Assembly (NCBI GenBank): GCA_021739645.1
Contig: JAIPBL010000070.1
Coordinates: 1-34,685, forward strand
DNA: 34,685 nucleotides
Origin: Saprospiraceae bacterium
GTDB taxonomy: Bacteria > Bacteroidota > Bacteroidia > Chitinophagales > Saprospiraceae
Reading direction: 5' to 3'
This document shows, one piece after another, positions 1 through 8,727 of the stretch. The stretch's first letter is position 1, and every line of letters begins with the position of its first letter. Under the pieces are notes generated by a model. That model was not told the origin of the DNA. It saw only the letters and a program-made list of their open reading frames with translations, and did no database searches. A program made the position numbers and the translations under genes.

Positions 1-64
1 AATTTGGAACAAAGTCGGGGCGCAACGAAGCAGTTGGCCATTAACCGTCAAAAACAAACGACCC

Positions 65-310
65 ATGCAAATCCTCAACGAAGAAGAAGCCAAGGACCTC
101 ATCCCGCTGACCAAGGGCCGGGAAACGCTCGTGTCCGCAAAACTGAAGCAGTTGAAGGTCGGGCAGGCGCTCGTCGTGGCGACGAAGGATTGGAACACGA
201 AGTCCTCGCCCTACCGGGTGGCGAACAACATCGCCAAGCGCCACGGCTGGCAGTTCGAGCAGGGCAGGATGCCGGACGGGACGGGGTGGGTGTTTAAAAG
301 GGTGGGTTAG
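65..310 (+). CDS. small hypothetical protein, 81 aa
   Basis: The product is a short, basic, soluble-looking protein with no signal peptide or membrane segment. The N-terminal half is helical and charged. The C-terminal half has aromatic and glycine residues (HGWQFEQGRMPDGTGWVFKR) that could form a small beta structure. I do not recognise the family. The ATG at 65 is the only good start in this frame. Base composition matches the core genes. The competing frames over the same bases give arginine- and histidine-rich translations and look like shadows. Confidence 0.5.
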   Translation: MQILNEEEAKDLIPLTKGRETLVSAKLKQLKVGQALVVATKDWNTKSSPYRVANNIAKRHGWQFEQGRMPDGTGWVFKRVG

Positions 311-724
311 TTTTTACAAAAGAGATTGTCAAAAGAAATATCCAGCTCAATAAAAAAGGATTGCCATTCCAAAAATATCCGATAAAATTGGAATCTGAAT
401 CCAAAATTATCTGAATCCAACTGCGAATCCTCTTCTGCCTTTTTGCCACCCACCCCCAAACCTGCCACCCTTTCAGCCCATTTTCATCAAAACCTGCCAA
501 TACTTGCAGGTATTTCACTTAAAAACCCCGTGGCACAAAACTTGGCATCCTGCGTAGAACCTGCAAAAGTTCCCAACACCTGACAGTTTGACAACCAGAA
601 GGTCGTATTTTTGCGGACTTGTTTTATTTTTACACAAACATCCTAAGTTGGCCATTGGAGAATAAGGAACTGACCCCAACGCAAGCTTTCCTATCTTCCA
701 ATTTTCAATTTCCCAATTCAGTAT
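311..724. other. intergenic region upstream of lon
   Basis: This is 414 bases of AT-rich DNA with no convincing gene. The only open frame, on the minus strand at 294-518, is low-complexity and unlike coding DNA. The stretch at 606-613 contains a promoter element for lon. The roughly 110 bases after it would form a long leader. Nothing else was recognised. Confidence 0.5.
606..613 (+). promoter_or_regulatory. candidate lon promoter -7 element (TATTTTTG)
   Basis: The octamer fits the Bacteroidota TAnnTTTG -7 consensus. A TTTG at 587-590 lies only 15 bases upstream, shorter than the usual 19-21, so the -33 element is doubtful. Transcription from here would give a leader of about 105 bases. Confidence 0.35.
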
Positions 725-3154
725 ATGCCTTTAATTGATGAATTATACGCACCGGAGGGATTTGACGAAGAAGGCGAATTCATGCCCCTGATTACGATTG
801 AGGAGGAAGATGAACTCAGCATCAAAGACCCCTACCCTGAAGTGCTGCCCGTGTTGGCGCTCAAAAATACCGTGCTTTTTCCTGGCGTGGTCATCCCCAT
901 CACCGTGGGCCGTGACAAGAGCATCCGGGCGGTGCAAAAAGCTTACGACCACCACCGCATCGTGGCGGTTCTTTCGCAACGTGACAGCAAGGTGGAAAAC
1001 CCAACCGTGGACGACCTCTTTGACGTGGGCACGCTGGCCCGTATCATCAAACTGATACGGATGCCGGACGGCACTACGACGGCCATCCTTCAAGGTCGCC
1101 GCCGTTTTAGGTTGGCAAAAATGGTGTCCGAAACCCCCTACATGCAGGGCACGGTGGAGGAAATCAACTACACCATGCCCAAGAACAAGCTGGAATTCGA
1201 GGCCATCATGGCATCCATCACGGACAAGGCCCGCAATATCATCCAGCTTTCTCCGCACATCCCTTCAGAGGCGGTGGTGATGATAAAAAATATCAACAAC
1301 CCCAGCTTCCTCATCAATTTTATTGCCTCCAATTTGGGGGTGAAATTGATTACCAAACAGGCGCTTCTCGAAGAGAACAACCTCGCAAAAAAGGCCGAAA
1401 GCCTGTTGGAACAGATGGACACCGAGCTTCAACTGCTGGAGCTGAAAGACCGCATCGAGAGCAAGGTGCGGGTGGACATCGAGAAGCAGCAACGGGACTA
1501 CTACCTCAGCCAGCAACTTAAAACCATTCAGGAGGAGCTGGGCGGCAACCCTCAGGAAGAAGAACTGCGGGCATTGGTGGAGCGGGGCAAGAAGAAAAAA
1601 TGGCCCAAAAACGCCGCTGATACCTTTGAAAAGGAAATCAACAAGCTGCGCCGAATGAACCCGCAAGTGGCCGAGTACGCCATCCAGATGAACTACATGG
1701 ACGTGCTGCTGGAACTTCCCTGGGAGGATTTCACAAAGGATAATTTTGACCTGAACCGAGTGCTGAAAGTGCTCGACAAAGACCACTACGGCCTGGAAAA
1801 AGTAAAGGACCGCATCCTCCAGCACCTTGCAGTTTTGAAGCTGAAAGGCGACATGAAAGCGCCGATTCTCTGCCTTGTTGGCCCTCCCGGCGTGGGCAAA
1901 ACCTCTTTGGGGAAATCAATTGCCACAGCCATCAAGCGCAAGTTCATCCGAATGTCGCTGGGTGGCCTGCACGATGAGGCGGAAATCCGTGGCCACCGCA
2001 AGACCTACATCGGCGCAATGCCGGGCCGTATCATCCAATCGCTGAAAAAAGCAGGTTCTGGCAACCCGGTTTTCATCCTCGACGAGATTGACAAGGTGGG
2101 TCAGAGTTTCCGTGGCGACCCCTCCTCGGCCCTGCTTGAAGTCCTCGACCCAGAGCAAAACTCGACGTTTTACGACAACTACCTCGAACTGGAATACGAC
2201 CTCTCGAAGGTCATGTTCATCGCCACCGCCAACTCGACCAGCAGCATTCAGCCTGCCTTGCTCGACCGGATGGAGATGATTTACATCAACGGCTACTCCA
2301 CAGAAGAAAAAATCGAAATTGCGAAGCGCCACCTGATACCAGAGCAACTCAAGGAACATGGCTTAAAAAACAATCAGGTCACCCTCAACAAAGCGGTTTT
2401 AACCAATCTCATCCAGGCATACACCCGTGAGTCGGGCGTTCGGAGCCTTTCCCGCCAAATAGCAGGTGTGATGCGTTTTGTGGCCAAAAAAGTGGCCATG
2501 GAAGAAGCTTACGATGTGAAGGTCAAACAGGAAGATTTGAAGGAAATGCTGGGGCCTCCCCGCTTTTCCAACGATATGTACAAAGAATCGCAGCCCGCAG
2601 GCGTTGCCATTGGCTTGGCCTGGACGTCGGTAGGCGGTGAAATACTTTTCATCGAAACCAGTCTGCACAAAGGCAAGGGCGGCCTGACCATGACGGGAAA
2701 CCTCGGCTCGGTGATGAAAGAATCGGCCTCCACAGCCTTGAGCTATATCAAGGCACACGCGGAGGATTTGGGCGTTGACCCCAAGGAAATCGAAGAACAC
2801 GACATCCACATCCACGTACCGGAAGGCGCCATTCCGAAAGACGGCCCTTCGGCGGGCATCACGATGCTCACGGCACTAACCTCGGCATTTACGAAGAAAA
2901 CCGTGAAGCCGTTCCTCGCCATGACGGGCGAAATCACGCTGCGGGGCAAGGTGCTGCCGGTGGGTGGCATCAAGGAGAAAATCCTCGCCGCCAAACGGGC
3001 GGGCATCAAGGAAATCATCCTCTGCAAAGAGAACCAGAAAAATGTGGAGGAAATCAACCAGGATTTCATTGCCGGCATGTCCTTCCATTACGTGGACCGG
3101 ATGGAGGAGGTACTGAAACTGGCCATTTCCGAAGGGAAGAAGAAAAAGGGCTGA
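725..3154 (+). CDS. lon: ATP-dependent Lon protease
   Basis: This is a cytoplasmic homo-oligomeric AAA+ serine protease that degrades misfolded and regulatory proteins. The 809 residues cover the full family length. After a Bacteroidota-type acidic N-terminal extension (about 35 residues) comes the LON substrate-binding domain ([19 protein letters not shown]). The AAA+ module has Walker A GPPGVGKT at about 386-393 and Walker B FILDEIDK at about 449-456. The C-terminal protease domain has the catalytic dyad Ser709 in PKDGPSAG and Lys752 in GGIKEK, spaced 43 residues apart as in E. coli Lon. The gene is intact, starts at the ATG at 725, and is followed immediately by a strong hairpin, so it is probably monocistronic. 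Confidence 0.98.
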   Translation: MPLIDELYAPEGFDEEGEFMPLITIEEEDELSIKDPYPEVLPVLALKNTVLFPGVVIPITVGRDKSIRAVQKAYDHHRIVAVLSQRDSKVENPTVDDLFDVGTLARIIKLIRMPDGTTTAILQGRRRFRLAKMVSETPYMQGTVEEINYTMPKNKLEFEAIMASITDKARNIIQLSPHIPSEAVVMIKNINNPSFLINFIASNLGVKLITKQALLEENNLAKKAESLLEQMDTELQLLELKDRIESKVRVDIEKQQRDYYLSQQLKTIQEELGGNPQEEELRALVERGKKKKWPKNAADTFEKEINKLRRMNPQVAEYAIQMNYMDVLLELPWEDFTKDNFDLNRVLKVLDKDHYGLEKVKDRILQHLAVLKLKGDMKAPILCLVGPPGVGKTSLGKSIATAIKRKFIRMSLGGLHDEAEIRGHRKTYIGAMPGRIIQSLKKAGSGNPVFILDEIDKVGQSFRGDPSSALLEVLDPEQNSTFYDNYLELEYDLSKVMFIATANSTSSIQPALLDRMEMIYINGYSTEEKIEIAKRHLIPEQLKEHGLKNNQVTLNKAVLTNLIQAYTRESGVRSLSRQIAGVMRFVAKKVAMEEAYDVKVKQEDLKEMLGPPRFSNDMYKESQPAGVAIGLAWTSVGGEILFIETSLHKGKGGLTMTGNLGSVMKESASTALSYIKAHAEDLGVDPKEIEEHDIHIHVPEGAIPKDGPSAGITMLTALTSAFTKKTVKPFLAMTGEITLRGKVLPVGGIKEKILAAKRAGIKEIILCKENQKNVEEINQDFIAGMSFHYVDRMEEVLKLAISEGKKKKG

Positions 3155-3204
3155 GGTTAGGAGGTCTGAGGTATGAGTCCTCCATACCTCAGACCTCTTA
3201 ACCT
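3154..3204 (+). terminator. lon terminator hairpin
   Basis: An inverted repeat starts at the last base of the lon stop codon: left arm 3154-3175, right arm 3183-3204, 22 pairs with one G-U wobble and a 7-base loop. A T-rich run follows at about 3226-3240. The arms (GGTCTGAGGTATG) are unusually long for a terminator, so it may also be a mobile palindromic element. Confidence 0.75.
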
Positions 3205-3242
3205 GGGCTGTTAAAACCTTGCCCTATTTTTTTGTTTGGTTT

Positions 3243-4183
3243 TTAGTTTGTTGCAGCAGGCCTGTCCCTCCCTTTTCTCCAGTTTTTGACCTGTTCGTTC
3301 GTGACATTTTCCAAAGCCATCTTCACCTCTTTCGCATCCAGGCTCCCACAAAAATAAGGGATGATGAGGGAGCGTTCAGTAATCCCTGATGGGTTTGCGG
3401 GGTTGAGGGCGTATTTGAACTTGCCAAAAAGGATTTCTATTCTGTCCGAACAGCACAAATAAGCCGTTTCTTCGTCCGTTATTTTTGAGCACTACACTTG
3501 CAGGCACTCCTCTATCTTCTTGCCAATGGACTGCACCCTGGCGGAGGCGTCCTCCAATGTTTTTTGACAAAAAGCCCTGGGCTGCATTGAGCGACTTGGT
3601 GCTGGCGCCCTGGCGCTTCAGCATGGAAAGCAGCTGCGTGACCATTTGGCGCAAGCAGGCCAAATCCTGCAAAAACTCCCTGTGCTCAAACAGCCAGCCT
3701 GCTTTTTGGCGCACTGCCGGGGGCAGCCCCGGCTCCTTTTCAAGGATGTTCTCGGCCCATTTCACCACCGGGAACACGTTCATGAAACGGGACTAGCCCC
3801 GGTGCTTCGGGGGCATCCATTTCGAATACTGGCTTGTTGCCCAGTATTGGCGCAACTGGCCGTTCAGCGTGCCGAGCCTCTTGAACTGCTCCTCGTTGCC
3901 CAGGTGCCGCTCCAGGATGGCGGCGAAGGCATGGCTGCAGTCCGGAAGGTGTCTCAGGCCGCACAGCTCGAACGCTTTCAACAGGTTGCGCCCGGCGTCG
4001 CTCGTCCCCTGTACCACTTGCCTGCCGGAAACGCCCCCCCTTCAATACTTCGCCGACCGCCTCGCCCTTCCATTCGTTCCTCACTTCCATCCGATTGAGC
4101 AAATAGCACTTCTCAAGGTAAACATTGTTGGAGAGGTATTGGCCGCTATTGAAAACTGGTGTATTGTCATCATTGAACCACAT
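3243..4183 (-). pseudogene. degraded DDE-type transposase
   Basis: Read on the minus strand, one protein is spread over three frames. The N-terminal part (WFNDDNTPVFNSGQYLSNN) begins at 4183 and shifts frame near 4030. The middle part carries SDAGRNLLKAFELCGLRHL and PDCSHAF, resembling the second catalytic aspartate region of a Bacteroidota transposase family. An in-frame TAG stop lies at 3793-3795. A further frameshift near 3470 leads into CSDRIEILFGKFK, which fits the SD-x-IE-x-x-FGK-x-K segment holding the catalytic glutamate. With two frameshifts and a stop it cannot be active. No terminal inverted repeats or target duplication were found. The assignment rests on motif recall, so the family is uncertain. 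Confidence 0.65.
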
Positions 4184-4325
4184 AGAATTAGGATTCGGGC
4201 ATTGCCGCTAAATTGATATTAGTGCTTGCGGAATGGGTGGATGCGGAGCGAGGAGTAGGTATGTTCCTATGGTTTATAAATGAATGAAAATGGCGTAGGT
4301 AGCAGCAAAAAAGCATACCCCTAAA

Positions 4326-4541
4326 CTAAGCAGCGACAGGAAGGCGAACTTCGATTTCAAAGTCTTTCAGCAATTCCGCTAATTGACGAAGGAAATCATG
4401 TTTCAGGTACTCAAAATTCTCGATAGCATTGGTATCAGGCTTTTCAAAGTCCTTGTGGAAGGCAATCATTTTGTTTACCTTTTCTATCTGTTGAAGCGTC
4501 GCTGTGATCTCTTTGAATTTATTATTTGTTTGTATGGCCAA
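4326..4541 (-). CDS. small helical protein coupled to a nucleotidyltransferase-like gene
   Basis: This is a 71-residue, almost wholly helical, charged protein (FKEITATLQQIEKVNKMIAF; LRQLAELLKDFEIEVRL). The start is probably the TTG at 4541, which overlaps the end of the upstream nucleotidyltransferase-like reading frame by 20 bases and suggests translational coupling. Small helical partners often accompany minimal nucleotidyltransferases in toxin-antitoxin-like pairs. That role is inferred here only from position and size. The upstream partner is frameshifted, so this gene may be an orphan. Confidence 0.5.
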   Translation of the reverse strand: MAIQTNNKFKEITATLQQIEKVNKMIAFHKDFEKPDTNAIENFEYLKHDFLRQLAELLKDFEIEVRLPVAA

Positions 4542-4996
4542 ATTGGATTTTTACGTACCCTTTCTTACGGTCTCTCCGGTCTTTTGTAAACAAATCGTTC
4601 CAGTAAAGCAGGCCAGATTCATATCGAATACGAAATGGGTGTCCAAGCGGATAAGCCTTTTCAATGAAGGCTTCAATTCCTTGATACGAGCCTCCCCCTT
4701 TTGAATTTCACGATATTGCTTTCATTAACTTCGTAAACTTGATAGTCTATGAAAACAACTAAATCAAAATCGTTTGGGTTCAACTTCTTGGTGACAATAC
4801 TCCCGTTGATTAAGTGCAAGGTGTCGGGGGAAATCTGCGTTATGAAATCTTGAACATACTTCGAATACTGGTCAAACAGCCTTTCCCTTGTTGTAGAACC
4901 TGCATTTTTTCAATACAAACGTTTCCTTCATGGACTCTCCATAGAAGCTTCAGTTGCTTCGTAAGGAAAAAGGTTTCCGATAGAGTCTAAGTTCAT
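4522..4996 (-). pseudogene. nucleotidyltransferase-like protein (DUF6932 type), frameshifted
   Basis: Minus-strand pieces join into one protein of about 158 residues. It begins at the ATG at 4996 (MNLDSIGNLFPYEATEASME), shifts near 4938 into MKETFVLKK, and shifts again near 4910 into a segment containing STTRERLFDQYSKYVQDF and the nucleotidyltransferase signature NGSIVTKKLNPNDFDLVVF. A third shift near 4690 gives the C-terminal part with LFTKDRRDRKKGYVKIQF and a stop at 4522. The G-S-x-V-T...N-D-F-D-L pattern matches the DUF6932 fold, and the KDR...KGY ending fits too. Frame changes fall at a poly-A and a poly-G run, so base-calling errors are possible, but neighbouring core genes are intact. 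Confidence 0.6.
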
Positions 4997-5093
4997 AGAA
5001 GTCAGGATTGTTTGCTTTACAAAAGTAAGATTCAGGCGCTAAAAATTCAATGCATTTCAAAATCAAGTTCAGGTCTTTAAACTTTACCCGCCC

Positions 5094-5101
5094 TATCTTT
5101 G
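5094..5101 (+). promoter_or_regulatory. candidate uvrB promoter -7 element (TATCTTTG)
   Basis: The octamer fits TAnnTTTG and lies 34 bases before the uvrB ATG, giving a short leader. No clear TTTG lies at the usual 19-21 base spacing upstream. Confidence 0.45.
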
Positions 5102-5134
5102 TCCTTTTGACTTTGAACTTTAGCCATCTCAAGA

Positions 5135-7150
5135 ATGTCCATCTTCCACCTCGATAGCATCTACAAACCCACCGGCGACCAGCCGCAAGCCATCCGACAA
5201 CTCGTGGACGGTGTGAACAACCACGAACGTGCGCAGGTGCTGCTCGGTGTCACCGGCTCCGGCAAGACCTTCACCATCGCCAACGTCATTGCGCAGCTGG
5301 ACCGCCCCGTGCTCGTGCTCACGCACAACAAAACGCTGACCGCACAGCTCTACGGCGAGTTTCGGGAGTTCTTTCCGGACAATGCGGTGGAGTATTTCGT
5401 GAGCTACTACGACTATTACCAGCCGGAGGCTTACATCTCCGTCACCGACACGTTCATCGAGAAGGACATGAACATCAACGAGGAGGTGGACAAGCTGCGG
5501 CTGCGGGCCACTTCGTCGCTGCTCAGTGGTCGGCGGGACATCATCATCGTCGCCTCGGTTTCCTGCATCTACGGTATGGGCAACCCCGAAGACCTCAGCA
5601 GCAGCATCATCCGCATTGCCGAAGGCATGAAAATGACGAGGAACATGTTCCTCCTGAAACTCGTCGAAAGCCTCTACGCTCGCACCGAGATAGACTTCAA
5701 GCGGGCCACTTTCCGGGTTCGGGGCGATACCGTGGACATCAACCTGCCCTACGTGGAGTACGGCTACCGGGTCATCTTTTTTGGGGATGAAATAGAGGCC
5801 ATCGAGCGGCTCGAAATCGAGAGCGGAAAGCGCATCGAGAAGCTGAGCACCGCCGCCATTTTCCCCGCCAACCTTTACGTGCCGCCCAAAGAGCGCATGG
5901 GCGACATCATCCGTGACATTCAGGACGAGCTTTGGGAACAAGTAAAATATTTTGAAAAAGAACAGCGCTACTCGGAGGCCAAGCGCATCAAGGAGCGCAC
6001 CGAATTCGACCTCGAAATGATAAAAGAACTCGGCTATTGCAGCGGCGTGGAGAACTACTCCCGCTTTTTCGATGGCCGTGTGCCCGGCACCCGCCCGTTC
6101 TGCCTGCTCGACTATTTCCCCGACGACTACCTGATGGTGATTGACGAGAGCCACGTCACCATCCCACAGGTGCGGGGCATGTGGGGCGGCGACCGTGCCC
6201 GCAAGCTCAACCTCGTCAACTGGGGTTTTCGGTTGCCTTCGGCAATTGACAACCGACCGCTCAGTTTTACGGAATTTGAGAGTTTGCAAAATCAAATAGT
6301 TTATGTCAGTGCCACCCCCGGCGACTTCGAGATGGAGCAAACGGGCGGCCTCATCGTCGAGCAGCTCATCCGCCCGACGGGACTGATTGACCCGCCCATC
6401 GAGGTGCGGCCCAGCCTGAACCAAGTGGACGACCTGATGAACGAAATCCACGAGCGGGTGGTGAAAAACGAGCGGGTACTGGTCACGACGCTCACCAAGC
6501 GCATGGCCGAGGAGCTGGCCAAGTATTTTGCGAAGCTGGACATCAAAGTGCGCTATATCCACTCCGAAGTGGAGACGATGGAGCGGGTGGAAATCCTGCG
6601 GGACCTGCGCCTCGGCGAGTTCGATGTGCTCATCGGCGTGAACCTTTTGCGGGAAGGCCTCGACCTACCCGAAGTCAGCCTCGTGGCCATCCTCGATGCC
6701 GACAAGGAGGGCTTTCTTCGCAACGACCGCTCGCTCACGCAGACCGCAGGCCGTGCCGCCCGGAACGTGAACGGCCTCGTCATCTTCTACGCCGACGTCG
6801 TCACCGACTCCATGCAGCGCACCATCGAGGAGACCAACCGCCGCCGCTCCATACAGATGGCCTACAACGAGGAGCACGGCATCACCCCCACCACGATGGC
6901 CAAGAGCCGGGAGGAAATCATGGCCCGCAGCAGCGTCCTCGACATCCGTGGCAAGCGGGAATATTATATCGAACCGGAAAAGGCAAGCATCGCCGCCGAC
7001 CCCATCGTGAGCCACATGACCCGTGACCAGGTGGAGCGCCTCATCGCCGAGACGGAGAGCAAGATGAAGAAAGCGGCGAAGGACTTGGACTTTATCACGG
7101 CGGCGCAGTTTAGGGATGAGATGTTGGCGCTGAAGGAGAGGTTGAAGTAG
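5135..7150 (+). CDS. uvrB: UvrABC system protein B (excinuclease subunit)
   Basis: UvrB is the damage-verifying helicase-like subunit of nucleotide excision repair. It is loaded by UvrA and then recruits UvrC for incision. The 671 residues are full length. Visible features are Walker A GVTGSGKT (about 38-45), the damage-contacting beta-hairpin region YYDYYQPEAY (about 91-100), motif II VIDESHVT (335-342), helicase motifs V-VI ([22 protein letters not shown]), and the C-terminal UVR domain (about 636-671) that binds UvrC. The gene is intact. Its 3' end is present twice more in the window, at 7904-8013 and 23850-24256. Confidence 0.98.
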   Translation: MSIFHLDSIYKPTGDQPQAIRQLVDGVNNHERAQVLLGVTGSGKTFTIANVIAQLDRPVLVLTHNKTLTAQLYGEFREFFPDNAVEYFVSYYDYYQPEAYISVTDTFIEKDMNINEEVDKLRLRATSSLLSGRRDIIIVASVSCIYGMGNPEDLSSSIIRIAEGMKMTRNMFLLKLVESLYARTEIDFKRATFRVRGDTVDINLPYVEYGYRVIFFGDEIEAIERLEIESGKRIEKLSTAAIFPANLYVPPKERMGDIIRDIQDELWEQVKYFEKEQRYSEAKRIKERTEFDLEMIKELGYCSGVENYSRFFDGRVPGTRPFCLLDYFPDDYLMVIDESHVTIPQVRGMWGGDRARKLNLVNWGFRLPSAIDNRPLSFTEFESLQNQIVYVSATPGDFEMEQTGGLIVEQLIRPTGLIDPPIEVRPSLNQVDDLMNEIHERVVKNERVLVTTLTKRMAEELAKYFAKLDIKVRYIHSEVETMERVEILRDLRLGEFDVLIGVNLLREGLDLPEVSLVAILDADKEGFLRNDRSLTQTAGRAARNVNGLVIFYADVVTDSMQRTIEETNRRRSIQMAYNEEHGITPTTMAKSREEIMARSSVLDIRGKREYYIEPEKASIAADPIVSHMTRDQVERLIAETESKMKKAAKDLDFITAAQFRDEMLALKERLK

Positions 7151-7198
7151 GGGTGAGGGTAATGGCCAACTTGTCCTGTGGTTTTGTTGGAGAAAAAC

Positions 7199-7206
7199 TA
7201 TTTTTG
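7199..7206 (+). promoter_or_regulatory. candidate -7 element (TATTTTTG) for the PIN module
   Basis: The octamer fits TAnnTTTG and lies a few bases before the antitoxin start codons at 7214, 7223 and 7238. A start at 7214 would be nearly leaderless, so 7223 or 7238 is possible. A TTTG at 7183-7186 is too close to serve as a standard -33 box. Confidence 0.4.
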
Positions 7207-7213
7207 TATCAAA

Positions 7214-7459
7214 ATGAAAGATATGGAAGCACAAGCCATGCCGCAGAAATTGACGGAAGCACAATTGATGCTGCTCAAACTCTTCTCACGAGAGATGCCA
7301 CCAGAGGCCATCAAGGAATTGAACCGACTGCTGGTGGAATTTTATGATAATCTGGTTCAAATGGAGCTGGAAAAACTGCAAGCGACCAAGCCCGTCACCC
7401 AAGCCGACCTCGACCGCTTGCAAAAGACCCACCCCAAGCGCAGACCCTACCAGCCATGA
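7214..7459 (+). CDS. antitoxin of a PIN-domain toxin-antitoxin pair
   Basis: This small protein (81 residues from the ATG at 7214) has the sequence character of antitoxins paired with COG1569-type PIN toxins: a helical core (LTEAQLMLLKLFSREMPPEA; LNRLLVEFYDNLVQMELEKL) and a charged, flexible C-terminal tail (TQADLDRLQKTHPKRRPYQP) that would neutralise the toxin. No DNA-binding motif is obvious. A start at 7178 is possible but lies upstream of the promoter element. The stop overlaps the toxin start by 4 bases (ATGA), the usual coupling of such pairs. Confidence 0.7.
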   Translation: MKDMEAQAMPQKLTEAQLMLLKLFSREMPPEAIKELNRLLVEFYDNLVQMELEKLQATKPVTQADLDRLQKTHPKRRPYQP

Positions 7460-7866
7460 CCATTGTGCTTGACACCAATTGCCTGCTGCAAATCATCCCA
7501 CGTTTTGCCCGCCACCGATGGTTGTTTGACATGGTGAAAAATAGCGAACTTGAAGTCGCCGTCACCACCGAAATTCTCGCCGAATACGAAGAACAATTGT
7601 CTGACTTCTACGCTCCAGCCGTTGCTGCTGGGGTTCTCCAACAACTTGACATCCTCGAAAACGTGCTCCATATCCAGGTCTATTACAAATGGAACCTCAT
7701 CGCCGCCGACCCCGACGACAATAAATTCACCGACTGTGCAGTAGCTGCCGCCGCCGACTATTTGGTGACCTACGACCGACATTTCAGGGTGCTTTCCAGC
7801 ATCGGGTTCCCACCTATCGCTTGCCTGACCATTGAGGAGTTGAAAGAGGTGTTGCTGGCCATTTAA
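7456..7866 (+). CDS. PIN-domain toxin, putative ribonuclease
   Basis: The 136-residue PIN-domain protein carries the conserved acidic residues of the family: Asp6 in VLDTNCLL, a glutamate in TTEILAEYEE (Glu39 or Glu43), Asp93 in ADPDDNKFTDC and Asp107 in YLVTYDRHF. PIN toxins bind Mg2+ or Mn2+ at such a site and cleave RNA. This arrangement matches the COG1569 toxin-component group. It is translationally coupled to the preceding antitoxin. The pair lies exactly between the intact uvrB 3' end and a second copy of that 3' end. Confidence 0.88.
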   Translation: MTIVLDTNCLLQIIPRFARHRWLFDMVKNSELEVAVTTEILAEYEEQLSDFYAPAVAAGVLQQLDILENVLHIQVYYKWNLIAADPDDNKFTDCAVAAAADYLVTYDRHFRVLSSIGFPPIACLTIEELKEVLLAI

Positions 7867-7896
7867 TAATTAGCCTCGCAAATTTTCACCTCTGAA

Positions 7897-8013
7897 ATGC
7901 TGTTCATCGCCGAGACGGAAAGCAAGATGAAAAAAGCGGCGAAGGACCTGGACTTTATCACGGCGGCGCAATTTAGGGACGAGATGCTGGCGCTGAAGGA
8001 AAGGTTGAAGTAG
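7897..8013 (+). pseudogene. duplicated 3' end of uvrB (UVR domain only)
   Basis: Bases 7904-8013 align without gaps to 7041-7150, the last 110 bases of uvrB. The differences I can see are all synonymous (for example GAG/GAA, AAG/AAA, TTG/CTG, CAG/CAA, GAT/GAC). An in-frame ATG at 7897 would make a 38-residue mini-protein, essentially an isolated UVR helical hairpin. Synonymous-only divergence means the copy was under selection in a complete uvrB, probably of a relative, before it arrived here. Expression is unknown. Confidence 0.85.
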
Positions 8014-8060
8014 GGGGTGGATTCCTTGTTTTCTTATCTCAAATAAACATCTATTGCCAT

Positions 8061-8275
8061 TCGTTGCGTGTCGGAAGACAAAGCCGGCATGTAAATGAAA
8101 AAAACTGGCGTGTTGAAAGGCTTCCCTTGGAGGTTTTTTAATTTTCGTTTGATGTCGGAAGACAAAGACGGTAGGTAAATAAAAAAAGTCGGCGTGTTGG
8201 AAGGCTTCACTTGGAGGTTTTTTAATATTCGTTAGGGGTTGGAAGGGAAAGGCGGTAGGTAAATGAGAAAGGTTG
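8061..8275 (+). repeat. 84-bp tandem repeat, about 2.5 copies
   Basis: Units start at 8061, 8145 and 8229 with a period of 84 bases; the third is partial and more diverged. Each begins TCGTT, contains TGTCGGAAGACAAAG, then GGCGTGTTG, GGCTTC and TTGGAGGTTTTTTAAT. No spacer-repeat pattern is present, so it is not CRISPR. It sits just downstream of the duplicated uvrB end, at the left edge of the accessory block. Confidence 0.85.
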
Positions 8276-8499
8276 AGATGTTAATGGATTCGGTTTTATT
8301 TGCTTTTGACTTAGCTACGTCGGAGACGTGTGAATACTGGTGTCCGGTCGGAGACCGTAACCAGCAATCCCGTTTTTTAACTTTGAAAGGAACACCCTGC
8401 GCCAGCGGAGGTAGAATGGTGCTGGAAAAAAGTGGGGGAAGCTATGCTGTTGTGGATTGGGGAGAGACCGTGACAAAACTGGAAGCTAAAAAGGGTTGA
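8263..8499 (+). CDS. doubtful small ORF, 78 aa
   Basis: The open frame starts inside the third tandem-repeat unit. The translation (VLFAFDLATSETCEYWCPVG...YAVVDWGETVTKLEAKKG) resembles no family I know. The surrounding 8276-8667 region also has a frame from 8559 (MPYEVLWVLTVNNERFHPGY) that could be a second fragment of a lost gene. Both may be debris. Confidence 0.2.
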   Translation: MRKVEMLMDSVLFAFDLATSETCEYWCPVGDRNQQSRFLTLKGTPCASGGRMVLEKSGGSYAVVDWGETVTKLEAKKG

Positions 8500-8694
8500 A
8501 AGGTTAAAAAGCAAGCTATCCTCATCACGGGTGGGTTCATCGAATACCCTCACAGCCGATGCCTTACGAGGTGCTTTGGGTGCTGACGGTGAATAATGAG
8601 CGGTTTCATCCGGGGTATGGACGGGTGATTGGGATGGGGGGTGAAGAACTGTGTATAAGCGGACGCCATGTCCCATTCAGTTGTGAGAAAAAGC

Positions 8695-8702
8695 TACATT
8701 TG
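8695..8702 (+). promoter_or_regulatory. candidate promoter -7 element (TACATTTG) of the TIR operon
   Basis: The octamer fits TAnnTTTG and ends 25 bases before the ATG at 8728. This argues that 8728, not the in-frame ATG at 8668, starts the TIR gene. No good -33 TTTG is visible. The same octamer precedes the convergent STAND operon at 14875-14882. Confidence 0.5.
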
Positions 8703-8727
8703 CCAAAACAACGAACAGCCACTTACT

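Noticed and set aside
4950-5132. 60-codon minus-strand ORF upstream of the nucleotidyltransferase relic
   Set aside because: It overlaps the uvrB promoter, its translation is lysine-rich and unlike any family, and its 3' part is a shifted reading of the relic's true N-terminus.
5129-6562. 477-codon minus-strand open frame over uvrB
   Set aside because: It is fully antisense to uvrB with low-complexity VHH- and ARG-rich translation; a shadow of GC-rich third positions.
8061-8275. Tandem repeat considered as a CRISPR array
   Set aside because: The 84-bp units are contiguous with no constant repeat plus variable spacer structure, and no cas genes are in the window.
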